Of a stretch of 64,000 nt of DNA, positions 31,517-41,700 are shown in pieces. The first letter of the stretch is position 1, and each line of letters starts with the position of its first letter. The translations under genes and the position numbers were made by a program. Location of the stretch: positions 21,103,501 to 21,167,500 of the forward strand of contig NC_060209.1 of assembly GCF_021130785.1 (NCBI RefSeq), in the 5' to 3' direction. The DNA comes from Homalodisca vitripennis (lineage: Eukaryota; Arthropoda; Insecta; Hemiptera; Cicadellidae). Under the pieces are notes generated by a model. It saw nothing but the letters and a program-made list of their open reading frames with translations. It was not told where the DNA came from and did not search any database.

Positions 31517-32356
31517 ATGGAGTCAGTTGTAGACCTACTCAATAATCAACTTAGATTTAAAAGCAAACATATCTTTACAATTGTTGACGAAAATAATGAA
31601 TTTTGGTTTAAGGCTAAAGATGTTGCAGAAATATTGGAATTTAAAAATACGAGACAAGCTATCATAGATCATGTTAAAGAAAAATACAAAAAAAGCTTTG
31701 AAAACATAGATTCTGACAAGGGTATCGAATCGCGACTCTTACAAAAATTACATCCAGACACTATTTTCATCAATGAACCAGGCATATATTCTTTAATACT
31801 GAAATCTAAAATGAAGATTGCAGAAACGTTTCAAAATTGGGTTTTAGAAGAAGTTTTACCGAGTATTAGAAAATATGGCGAGTACAAACTTGAAAACGAA
31901 AATAAGCAGTTAAAAGATGAAATAAAACAGTTACAAATTAAAGATGAAATGAAATCATTGAAAATAGAGGAATCAAGAATTGCGAATGGAATTAATGAAG
32001 AGAGATATGGTATGTAAAGATTTTGATAAGAAAAAACACCATGTTTTTTGTGTTAATTAAGAAGAATCACATGTGGGAATATCCTTATTACGTTATCAGA
32101 GCTCAGAAACGAGAAATAACCAAACCGATTAAAACATCTAAAAATAAATTATCCTGAATTAGAGATTTTGTTCATTGATGACGAACCAAATTCTATCAAT
32201 CTGTATAACCAAATGAAAGAATCTTTGAATATTTTATACAACGGAAATCATTTTACTACAAATATGGCAGAATCTCGACTGATTTATAGAATATCTAAAT
32301 TACACGATGAAAATGTTAAACTCTCGAATTATGATATTTTGTTTGTAAATGTTTAG
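31517..32356 (+). pseudogene. BRO-N domain protein with DUF3627-like C-terminus
   Basis: The first 166 residues (31517-32017) form a BRO-N domain. 'FWFKAKDVAEILEFKNTRQA' is the classical first block, then 'GIYSLILKSKMKIAETFQNW' and 'VLPSIRKYGEY', followed by a Lys/Glu coiled coil. Shifts at about 32010-32150 lead to a C-terminal piece that is open at 32168-32356. It contains 'PYYVIRAQKR'-like sequence, 'EPNSINLYNQMKESL' and 'YNGNHFTTNMAESRLI', a DUF3627-like domain seen with BRO/KilA-N proteins of large insect DNA viruses. BRO proteins bind DNA and may modulate host or viral transcription. The coding end is shared with a duplicated fragment at 32660-32713. Confidence 0.75.
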
Positions 32357-32641
32357 CATAACTAGGTAACCATCGTAGAATTTTTTTTCATATTCACAAG
32401 GCATTTCGTTTTTATAACTTTCGCTGAAAAATTTTTTTTAGCACAATCTTTGCAAAAAGCATCTTTTCTATCTTTACTATACTGCCAGTTATTAAATTCA
32501 GAAATATTTTTAATTTCTTTACAAAAGTAACACTTTTTCTCTTCTAAAGTTAATTTGTTTCATTTTATCGTATAATTCCTTACAATAACAGTCTTTTCTA
32601 TTCTCTTCTTGACACTTTGTACATTTCTTTTGAGACTCCAT
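32357..32641 (-). pseudogene. Zinc-finger protein, degraded duplicate copy
   Basis: Starts at ATGGAGTCTC (32639-32641) on a strong motif copy (TTTTTTTCTATATAA). The first frame is only about 40 residues (MESQKKCTKCQEENRK...). It lacks the middle of the first zinc knuckle compared with its neighbour at 33060, having lost about 70 bases. Further frames contain matches to 'ISEFNNWQYSKDRKD' and 'CKDCAKK', as in the sister gene. It is a paralogue made by the local duplication and is now partly deleted and frameshifted. Confidence 0.65.
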
Positions 32642-32657
32642 TTATATAGAAAAAAAT
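32642..32657 (-). promoter_or_regulatory. Late-type promoter motif of the degraded zinc-finger gene
   Basis: The coding strand reads ATTTTTTTCTATATAA then ATGG. Confidence 0.55.
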
Positions 32658-32659
32658 TA

Positions 32660-33060
32660 TTACACGATGAAAATGTTAAACTCTTGAATTATGATATTTT
32701 GTTTGTAAATGTTTTTGATAATTATTTAACCATTTTATAGTTCTTCCACATTCACATTGAGTATCTTCATAATATAATCTATGGTGATTCTTCTTTACAC
32801 AATCTTTACAATATGAGTCCTTTCTTATCTCTACTATAGTAATCACTATTAAACTCTGAAATTTTTTTAGTTTCTTTACATTTAAGACATTCTTTCTCTT
32901 CCAAAGTTAATTTTTCTATTTTATCATACAGCTCTTTATGATACTTCCTATAACAGTCTTTACAATTATAAATAATTCCATCTTTTCTACTCTTATCTTT
33001 ATAAAATTCTTCAAAACCTTTTAATTCTTTGCACATTGAACATTTCTTTTGGGCCTCCAT
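32660..33060 (-). pseudogene. Zinc-finger protein, HNH/VII-nuclease-like knuckles
   Basis: The open frame 32806-33060 (84 residues) has paired knuckles: 'KCSMCKELKGFEEFYKDKSR' with 'CKDCYRKYH', then 'ECLKCKETKKISEFNSDYYS'. The C-x2-C ... F-x-E-F ... C-x2-C pattern occurs as the zinc-binding N-terminus of endonuclease-VII/HNH-like viral proteins, but no nuclease motif is seen here. A shift near 32825 opens a second frame with 'CKDCVKKNHH' and a C-x-C ... H-type tail, ending near 32660-32720. It starts immediately after the integrase stop (33061-33063). Function is unknown; DNA binding is likely. Confidence 0.6.
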
Positions 33061-33077
33061 TTATATAGAAAAAATCT
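33061..33077 (-). promoter_or_regulatory. Late-type promoter motif fused to the integrase stop
   Basis: The coding strand reads AGATTTTTTCTATATAA then ATGG. In the frame restored by one indel, its final TAA is the integrase stop, directly abutting the next ATG. Confidence 0.6.
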
Positions 33078-34078
33078 TTGACTTTCTCAATTCATATTCA
33101 TAAAACTTTCCGGTTATTTCTTCATTATTTTAAATCTTTTATACTATAAGTTACAGGATCTGTGTTATTAATTTGATAAATCACAAAGATTTCTCTTGAC
33201 CAATTGTTCTTATATTTGTTCGAAAATGTTGTTTTTTTACTAACAATTCTTACATGATCATTGACTTTAAATTTAGTTTTCGTGTGAATTTCAGGTGGAA
33301 CATACTTGAAAACGGTCTCTAATAACTCCTTTTCTGCATCCTTATCTACGTCTTTCGGTTTCATTTTGATTGTGCTGTGAACTGTATCGTTTATAATTGT
33401 TTACGATTTTTTGAAGAATATCGATCCATTAAAAGTTTTTATTAATCTCAAAAATTACTTTTATTCTCTCATTTTGAGTTCTGTTATATCTCTCTACAAT
33501 ACTTGATTTCTCTTCGTTTTTCAGTATGATAAATCTTAATGTTGTATTTCCTCAAAACATCGTTAAATTCTTTATTTTTAAACTCTAAACCCTTATCTGT
33601 ATGAAGTAGGTTAGGAGGTTTGTGATTGATCCTTATGGCATCTTTTACTATATCTTCGAAAGCTTTTGAAATATCCTTGCCGTTTTTTCTTTTGATAGCT
33701 CTTGACCAAGCATATTTTGAGAAAGTATCAATAACATTTAACATATACTTAAATCCATCATTTTGATCTGAATAGTTAGACATTATAACTAAATCTGCTG
33801 CCCATAAATCGTCAATTCCTAATGTTATAATTTTTCTCTTTTTAAACTTTTTTCGTACTGGTGCATGAATTTCTCGAGCTTCAATCTCTATCTCATCTTT
33901 AGTCTTCAATTCTTGCTTAACAGGTTTTGGATTTGGATTCTTTATAAACTTACTCTTGTTTGTCTTACATTTTGAACATTTTGCTGCAATTCTATACAAT
34001 CCATTTTGAGTTTGAACGATTTTTGAATCTATACTTTTCGTTTTTTTTCTTGCATTTGTGGCAGTGAATCAAATCCAT
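33061..34078 (-). pseudogene. RVE-family integrase (frameshifted)
   Basis: Starts at ATGGATTTGA (34076-34078). Two C-x2-C knuckles (near 34063 and at 33965-33975, 'KCSKC') form an N-terminal zinc ribbon of the DUF5679 kind, split by a shift in a T-run near 34048. The catalytic core is in the 33484-33999 frame. 'DDLWAADLVIM' holds the first Asp and 'LLHTDKGLEF' the second. The Glu follows the shift near 33490 in a 'VERYNRT' context, completing D,D-35-E. The C-terminal SH3-like part is at 33125-33364 ('FKVNDHVRIVSKK', 'NWSREIFVIYQI'). One further shift gives a tail ending at the TAA 33061-33063. It catalyses integration with 6-bp duplications, as seen at the element ends. No chromodomain is visible. 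Confidence 0.88.
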
Positions 34079-34086
34079 TTACATAT

Positions 34087-37000
34087 CTAAGATTTCGCTT
34101 CATAGCCATACGGTACTGTATCGATCTTATTTTCTAGGACAATTCTCTTATCATCTTTAGCGTTCAGTGCTAACTTGTTTATAGTAACGGTGTACAACTC
34201 ATGTTTATAGCTTTTGATTACTGTCATCTCCCTAAATTCTTCTTTATCTTCGAACAAACATCTCTTCAAGTTTTCGATATTTATTGTTTTATTTACAAAC
34301 GCTTCTCTTAATTCCTTTACACCTAACTGGGTTTTTTATCTAGATATTTGTACGAGTACATCTTAGACCTTAAACCACAAAATTCTTCTAAAACTTCGCT
34401 ATTTAACTCATCTTTGAATTTCCCTATTACCTTCTTATTTTTAGTAGTGAAACATTCATGATCTTTTGGATAATCACTTGTATCAAAGTCATCTATATTT
34501 TCTTTAATAATTTTAAAAGGATCACGTTTCAATTCTAGAAAATAACTGTCTGTATCCATGTAACACAGATTCAAATCTGGATCAAAACTTCTTTAATTTG
34601 TTGTAATAAAACTCGTACATTAGCAATTTTGAGAGGTCGAGAACTGAAAATCCTATGTAAATCGGTTTGTTAAATTTAACCTTTTGTTTGTACATGTGAC
34701 TCGCTATACAGTTGTCGTCAAAGATGTTTAAAAGCATTTGAAATTTGTTTTCTTAGCTTGTTTCATTGAAAATTCTTCATTTCCAAGCTTAATATCACAT
34801 CTGTTTCTCACATTTTCCATAGATTTTCCAAAAACTGAGTTGTTCATCAGCTTTATAAAAGTCCTTCTCAAAGTCACTTGTAGCTTTGGTCCTCATATTA
34901 GTATTAAAATCAATGTACTCTCTTTCATAAAAGGCTTCTGATCGAAATGCAATAACTCTATTCACATGTTTCAAAATCATACCTTGTTCCAAATAGAACT
35001 TCAAATTTCTCGAATGAACAACGTATTCAGTTTTATCCAGTAGAGTTGTGCAAAGTTTGTTTTTAAAATGTTCTGGAGCAAGAGGGTAAATCCTTGTGAT
35101 GTTCGTGTAAATTTTGTTGGATATCCAAGATCGACTTCGAGAATATAGCCATAATCTTCGTCGCCAGTGAGTTCTAAAATTGTTTCTTGCCACTCTTCTT
35201 TTGTATACGTTTTTTAGGATCCATCCACTTGATATCACTAAACGGCAGTTTTTGCATAAGACCATACCCATAAAGGTTGTTTGCATCGAGATAGAGTAAA
35301 ATAGTTTTCGGGCTTTGTCTTATCAAAATCTTTTAAATATTTGTTATTTGCTTTCACATATCGTTTAATACACTGAGAAATGCCTCCGCGAATACCTTTT
35401 TCGATCATCAAATACATATTATAATCACTAATTAATTGTAATTCTATCTTCGTTAATTTTAACATAGCATCCCATGCAAGACTGGGAGCTGTTAGATAGT
35501 GTGCTGGATCAAGCTTATAGCAATTCAAACAAATATTCCCTAAAATTTTCAAAGATATCAGCGAGCAATAGAACATCTTGAATGTTATAGAGATCAGAGT
35601 AATTTCCTAGATTTTTCTCTTTTAATTTGTTCCAAACATTTAAGTAGTGTTGAAAATCTTTCTCAGATATGCTCTCATCTGTCAAAAGTGAATAGAAATC
35701 TTGAATTTTCAGCTGTTCTGTGTAATCAAGTTTTTCAATACTATCGATAAATTCGTAAGGAAATATGCCTTTTCCAGATAGAATTTTTAAAGATTTCTTC
35801 TTCGTCATTTGGCTGTCTTTCTATAATTTCATTCAATATTCTTCCATCCTGTATAAAATGATTTGTATGTTTGAAGTCTTCTTTCTTTAAATTTTTTCGC
35901 TAATTTTTCGATAGATGACGCCATGAATCTAAACGTGTCTACGAAAGAGAATTTTTATGAACTTTCTAGGTTTGTCACCATCAAATTCATACCCGTATCC
36001 AGAATTTACAGAGTAATTTATATATCGTTCATCGGTGTTTGCAATCAAATCAACATTACCGTATTGTTTTGCCAATTCTTTTATGTACAAATGCGTATCG
36101 TAATTAGACATATTGTGACAGAAAACGGGAATATTCTGAGGAAATTTCAAATTCAGATTACAAATTCTATGAGCTGCACCTCGAAATTTTTCCAGTCAAA
36201 TGACAGTGATCTCTGCATTTTTTGAATGCATCATAAGCAGAACTCCAATTATCTGGTAAAAACCCTAAAGTTTTTTCAGTGTCTTGATACGATATTTCTT
36301 CACAAATGTGGCAAAGATTTGAATTTTGATACGAAAATTTCTTCTTCGTCAGTCAATTTCATGGGCTTTCATGTTCTTTGAATTATATTTTTTAGCTATG
36401 TACTTCGATAATTTATTGAGTTTCTTCAAACAATTTTGCAGGAACGTTCGGCAACTCTTCTTCATTTTTTGCTCGATAACATATCGGCTTGTACATACGA
36501 TTGGTCACATTAGACACTAAATATAGAGTAAAACCATAAGGAATATGCTTCTGAATCTTGGTTGTAGTCGATTTTTGCGGATTGTTTTTTGCATGTGGGA
36601 ATCTTCTCTAATATGCTTTCAAAATCCATATAAATAACGTACGGATGGCTAAATTTCTTTTGGTAATTGGTAAATTTAGTTGTTTGACCCGGAAACGGCA
36701 TAATTGGCTTGCAAACTTCATGTTGCTTACAAATTTCTAAATGATCTGATAAAGCACTATATTTGTAGAAATGGCTTAAACATCTTCGACACAAGAACGT
36801 CTTGTGAGCATTTTTTTGATATCTGTGAACTCGCTAATCTACTTAAATCTGTTATCAAAACATAATGGGATTTATCATCTTGTTTAACATACAATAAATC
36901 AACTTCTAACTTGGCGTCATAAACTTCTGAAATTTGCAACGGTACTATGTGTAGTTTTTCATCAAAAGTATAGACATTTACAGACATTTTCGGATACTTG

Positions 37001-38013
37001 TACTTTGCTTTGCTGCTTCGTTTTTCAAATAATTGTATATCTTTTAAAGACATAGGATAGTCGAAATCCAGAAAATATCTCATCGTTCACGAATTTTTCG
37101 TATTGTTTTGCTCTGTCAACATGAGTCTCGGGTTTTTCAATAGCGCATCGGATAGAGTAAATAAAGCAATAATCATCTTTATTTTTGATATTTACACAAG
37201 CTTTTTTTATCTTTGATTTCCTTTGGTAAATCGATATATGATCCTGCGTTCATAAATTCATGTTTATTAAGGCTCAAAATCAGTTGTTTACAACGTTTTA
37301 ATGTCCATCCGGAACCTTTATTTGGATTATTCGTTTGTTCTCGATGTGTTAATTTATTAAATTGCTTAGTAATAAAAGTCGTTTACGTCGAAGATTTCGT
37401 CTGCTTTTATAGTAAAGGTACATTGGACAAGTTTGTGTTTCACCGTTCACTTAAAGTTCGTTCGTATTCGCATTCTAAAGAGAGATAGCCCTTCATATTT
37501 TTAACGGTTTCTTGAAATTTTTCGATTAAACTTTTAATCTCTGGCCTCATAATTGATAGATATTTGTAAATTGACATGAAACTTATCGTTTAAATTCGTT
37601 AAAATGTATTGCTTGAAAAGACCGTGTATTGAGGATAAAACTTCTACATCAATGATATTTTTAGGTTTTTCGTTAAGAGTTTTGTCAATTTCTTTGATCA
37701 TTTCAGACTTAGTTTTATCGTTTGTTTCTAAGGACAATTTTTCAGCGATTGATTGAATTTTTTCATCATTAAATAGATTGAGATCTTTTTTATCTTCCTT
37801 AAAGCTTTTCTTTAATTCACGCAATTTTTCTATATTATACATGTTTTGGTGATCGGCAATTTGATTTTCTTTAGCCCAAGTCCTCAAATAATTTAGTTCT
37901 TTATTATAAATTTCTTTGTTCTTCAAATGATTTTTCGAATTGTAATGACGAGTATAGTGATGTTCAAAAATGTCTTTTTTGCAGTATGGGCACTCTATCT
38001 TTTTCCGCTCCAT
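34087..38013 (-). pseudogene. Protein-primed family B DNA polymerase (frameshifted)
   Basis: About 1,300 codons from ATGGAGCGGA (38011-38013) to TAG/TAA at 34087, in roughly ten pieces. In order: an N-terminal C2H2-type finger ('CPYCKKDIFEHHYTRHYNSKNH') and a Lys/Glu helical region (37534-38013); a pre-exonuclease region (36757-37083); Exo I 'YVIYMDFESIL' (36510-36794); Exo II 'CHNMSNYDTHLY' (35929-36150); Exo III 'YNIQDVLLLADIF' (35515-35808); a 'KLDPAHYLTAPSLAWDAM' block (35238-35576); motif A 'LYLDANNLYG' (about 35250-35290); motif B 'NNSVFGKSMENVRN' (about 34797-34844); motif C 'YMDTDSYF' (34323-34574); and thumb (34087-34269). It replicates the element using a terminal protein primer. 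All catalytic blocks are present despite the indels. Confidence 0.93.
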
Positions 38014-38030
38014 ATTTAAAGAGCAAAAAT
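38014..38030 (-). promoter_or_regulatory. Variant late-type motif of the polymerase gene
   Basis: The coding strand reads AATTTTTGCTCTTTAAAT then ATGG; the same elements as elsewhere but with two extra bases before ATG. Confidence 0.45.
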
Positions 38031-38120
38031 TTGTAAACTAAAATTTTGAGAAGTGGTGATTTTTGTGACAACTTGACACAAATCAGCACAATTTCTGGTC
38101 AAATGTTTTCAGATTGTTCT

Positions 38121-38178
38121 ATTTATTATAGAAAAATCTTTTAACTAAATTTAGTTAAAAGATTTTTCTATAATAAAT
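38121..38178. repeat. Perfect 58-bp palindrome (29-bp arms, no loop)
   Basis: ATTTATTATAGAAAAATCTT followed by TTAACTAAA meets its exact reverse complement, with the centre between 38149 and 38150. The right arm contains the promoter motif and the first bases of ATG of the terminal-repeat gene (38177). The left arm is an inverted copy of that promoter. It lies between the divergent polymerase and terminal-repeat genes. Confidence 0.97.
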
Positions 38179-38489
38179 GGCAGCGCTGTTACAAGAGTTG
38201 AATAAGGTTGGTGAACTAAGATTCAAAGAATATAAGAAATTAGTGGAATTGGAAGAAAAAAAGAGATATAGGAATCTTGAATTTGGAGGAAAATGAAAGA
38301 TAAATTCGGGTTTACAATAATTGCCGAGTTTGGAAGATTGTAAAGTACACTTGCCGAACAGATTTTTGACTGTTTTGGATGAAAAAAAGATTAAAGAATT
38401 GAACAAAATGAAAAATTACACTTGGTTGTTACTGGAAAAGAAGACTATTAAAGATAAAGACTGTGTTACCAATTAACTTTGTAGAATAA
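38177..38489 (+). pseudogene. Terminal-repeat gene, right copy (frameshifted)
   Basis: Starts ATGGCAGCGC and ends at TAA 38487-38489, in the same arrangement as the left copy at 22195-22500. It first reads 'LNKVGELRFKEYKKLVELEE', then loses frame at 'GGAGGAAAATG' (about 38286), near 38331 ('GAGTTTGGAAG', one extra base) and in the AAAATG run at about 38406. The 5' ends of the two copies differ more than the 3' ends, so homogenisation acts mainly from the element tip inward. Confidence 0.75.
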
Positions 38490-38705
38490 AGATTTTTTAT
38501 TAAGATTTTTTGATTTTTTCATTAAAACAGCTTATAAATGTAGAAGCAAACATTGAACAGTAAAACAGCTAAAGATTCGGTTATTTAACATTCGTGCTTT
38601 CCTGTTAGATTTTATTAGATTTGTTTATGGTTCAATGGACAGTATTTTACATTGATTTTCTGTCTGTCCCAAAAGTGGTCTAGAACCGGCATATTCATAT
38701 CTACT
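38177..38705 (-). repeat. Right terminal inverted repeat
   Basis: Reverse complement of the left arm without the two extra 90-bp units. Ends TTCATATCTACT. Small indels distinguish it from the left arm. Confidence 0.93.
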
Positions 38706-38711
38706 TATATG
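38706..38711. other. 6-bp target site duplication, right copy
   Basis: TATATG, identical to 21793-21798, then (TA)n to 38748. Confidence 0.88.
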
Positions 38712-38749
38712 TATATATATATATATATATTATATATATATATATATAA

Positions 38750-41700
38750 CTTATTAGAGAGATACCACTTATTCTAATATCTGTCATATGCCTCATGGGT
38801 TGTTAAAAAACATTTTAACTCAGTCTTAACTGTACGAGAATATCTTTTTATCATCATGAGGAAAATAAACTGGATGGATAGTGTTTGTAGATAAAAATTC
38901 AGCCAGTTATGGAGTTTTGAAACACTATACAACGTATACTGCAAAATTAGCGAATCTCCACATTACCTTGAATTACTTCAGTGATTACTATATTATATTG
39001 TGACGGTCACATGTGACATGAAGTGTAGAATCACATAAGAAAAAGTTCAGTCGTTTTCTATCTTTTCTTAAATTTTCAAGGATAAGCTATATTTACCTTA
39101 TTTTTGTAAGTTTGTGAAGACATATAGACATTATGAGTATTAAAATCGCATAAAAATAGCCATTAAAATGAAATCATAAGAAACGAAAGGATGAAATTGT
39201 CAGTATTATGAATTAACTTTGAATTAATGGTTTTATATTTTATTAATGGTCAATTAATTCACTCACGCAAATACCTTTTACGATAGTTTGAGCAATCATT
39301 CAATATACTGTGTTATATACTAATGGAAAAAAAAAAAAACAAACAAAGTATTATGTGGTTTTTTGTAGATTTATTATGGTGTAGTGTGATCTCTTCATAC
39401 TATTAAGATAAGAATGAACATAATCCTACCATAAAGGCCGCAATAAAATATATTAATTCCACCTAGAAAATCTTTTGTGACATATTTTGTAAAACAATAA
39501 AAAAACTTTGATTTACTCGCAAATAAAAAAAAATGTTCAACCCTTTTTTTCCTGAAGTATTCCAGGCTATTGAAGTTATAATGGTACATAATAAGATATA
39601 CAAGTGTTGTAACCTTATTTGTATAGCCCTTATACAAGTAATAAAGCCTCTTATAAACTTTGCCTCAACAAACCCCACGAGCCCACTTTGTATGACTTAA
39701 GCCCAGACAATATATGCTTTACGTAGGGAACGTTTTTCGTGCTATCTTTATAATAAGCAGAAAATATTACAAGTACACAAAATATTATGCATACTACTAA
39801 TTATTATATTATGCATTCTTCTTACCTAGAAGAAGAATATTAAAGTTAGAGAAAAGTGGTTTACACCAATAATAATGCAAGTCAATTACAAAAATAAGTT
39901 ATTCTTCTACGTATAATTGGTTAACACAGTTAGGTTTTAATTTTTGTACTTGAAAGTTAGCGACAAACCGCATTTGCTCGTTCAAGAAGGCCGTGGTTTT
40001 GGTGTTAACAAGGAACCCCGTTTAGCAGTAAATACTTTGGCCTCAACTTGTTAAACTTGGTTAGTGACTTCGCCCTCTGCCTTGATTGGCCTCTTCCTGA
40101 AAGGCAGCATCTTATTTACAAATTCATTGTTTTTATAATTTAACTATTTCCGATTGTTGATTATTTCAAATTATTATTCCATGGCTTGCGATGACTTAGT
40201 TTGTTCCAATGCTAAATTCCATACGAACATACTTTCGTCAACCCGATACAATATCCTATTGATTATAACTAATGTACTAATGTTGTCGTTGTAACTATGC
40301 AGTTGTCTTATAGTCATGTATGAATGGTCGGTAAAAAAATAATCAGTTAAAACTCGAAGTTAAATAACATGATTTTATATGTAGCTCGGATAATATATGA
40401 ACATTAGTAGGTTATAATAATCTATAATATTCTATAGTATTACTATTATTCGTTTATAATATTCTATATTGAAGACATATCAGCTTCCAAGATTCATTAT
40501 TCACACAGACCTTCTTGTATCCGTGAGAAATTTGAAGACCTAGCATGTTTAAAAGGACTGAAGAGAAGGATTATAAATATCACTTTAGTCTGTCAATAGA
40601 GTCAACAAACATCACGAGGAATTAGATGAGGAACGTAATAACTCGATGAGGCACTCCCTTAGAAAAAAAAACACTGTACAACATAAGTATATAAGTCTAC
40701 CGGCTCACACCAAAACTTTGGTTTCGGATTGGAACCTGATAACAGAAGATGGCTCTCCATAGCAAGGGTGAAATACTTCAAATATGTATTGTGAGAGTAA
40801 TGTTGTGAACCGAAAAATTATACTCGTATATCATGGACGCTGCCCGCATAAGCCTAGGAAGTAAGAGGATAACAAGGCAAAGTCATAGTTATATCCAGCA
40901 CACAGGAAATGAAGTAGGTTCACGCAAAGTAGAGAAGGAAATGTGAAGAATGAGAAATACTTGTCCTAACTTAAGAGTGTTCACTACTAACACTATGAAA
41001 TGGCATGACTTTGAGGTGTGTCGTCTATATTCCGCCAGAAAATCACCAAACGGTACCAGAAATATCAAATTTATGCATGGAAAAACTGTGAATTGGCTAA
41101 TAATACTGTACAAACTTTATTTCACCATAGTTGTGATACAAATATTTCTTCTGCTACTGCTGAAACCTGGTGATTATGGAACTGAACATTTTTTACACAC
41201 GTGGGATATATTATTGAACGTACATGTAAAAAATAAGCTCTTGAGCGTGATTAGTGTATCATAATATACACTACCCCCCCACCCTTTGGATCAATTCGAT
41301 GTCATTAAAACTCAACATGACACAACATAAACAGAACGGCGCGCTGGTGTCAATGTAGGGATGTGCTGTGGATCATTGACTGCTGTTTATTGTCAACCCA
41401 GATTACTGAACTCTGATATTTGTGTACTGAAAGATTTATTTTCAAGCTGTGTTACACATTTCATGTGTGAATGCAATCTGGAAATATTAAATTGAAAATA
41501 CGTTGATATTTCTGAAGGTAAATTGTTACAAATTTTTGATATAGAGATATTTAATGTTTGGCATGTCAAAATTTTACTATATTAATATGGGATTCATCTA
41601 TATTGGAACCTTAAATATGTAAATAATATAAAAAATAAATCTTGACGTTTCCATTACAATCCTTAAGTGTAAAACAACTAAAAACTTCAAAACTACAAGT

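Larger units (their letters stand above)
32300..32713 (+). repeat. Direct duplication, about 360-bp spacing
   Basis: TTACACGATGAAAATGTTAA at 32300 is repeated at 32660 and remains nearly identical for about 55 bases (one C/T change) through TTTGTAAATGTTT. The two copies bracket related minus-strand zinc-finger genes (32357-32641 and about 32660-33060). A unit holding the BRO gene tail and a convergent zinc-finger gene was therefore tandemly duplicated. Confidence 0.85.
21799..38705 (-). mobile_element. Polinton/Maverick (adintovirus-like) element, 16.9 kb
   Basis: The ends are AGTAGATATGAATATGCCGG and its exact reverse complement; both start with 5'-AG as is usual for Polintons, and both are flanked by TATATG. 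The long terminal inverted repeats carry a gene. The element encodes the full set that defines the group: protein-primed DNA polymerase B, RVE integrase, packaging ATPase, adenain-like protease, and major and minor jelly-roll capsid proteins. It also encodes a phospholipase A2 protein, a BRO protein and zinc-ribbon proteins. Length is typical for the group (15-20 kb), even though about 1.1 kb (23313-24448) looks like nested repeats. Most genes run leftward. Numerous 1-base indels split the genes, mainly at homopolymers. Confidence 0.97.

Noticed and set aside
35923..37488. Plus-strand open frames of 60-100 residues within the polymerase region
   Set aside because: They are antisense shadows of the minus-strand polymerase, without start motif or domains.
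22195..38013. Programmed frameshifting as the general explanation for the broken genes
   Set aside because: There are too many breaks per gene (around ten in the polymerase), at varied homopolymers, without consistent slippery sites. Sequencing error or decay is simpler.
21799..38705. Reading the element as a poxvirus or entomopoxvirus insertion because of BRO, VLTF-like and TAAATG features
   Set aside because: Protein-primed polymerase, RVE integrase, adenain-like protease, short double-jelly-roll capsid, terminal repeats and a 6-bp duplication define a Polinton. The pox-like traits are extras on that backbone.
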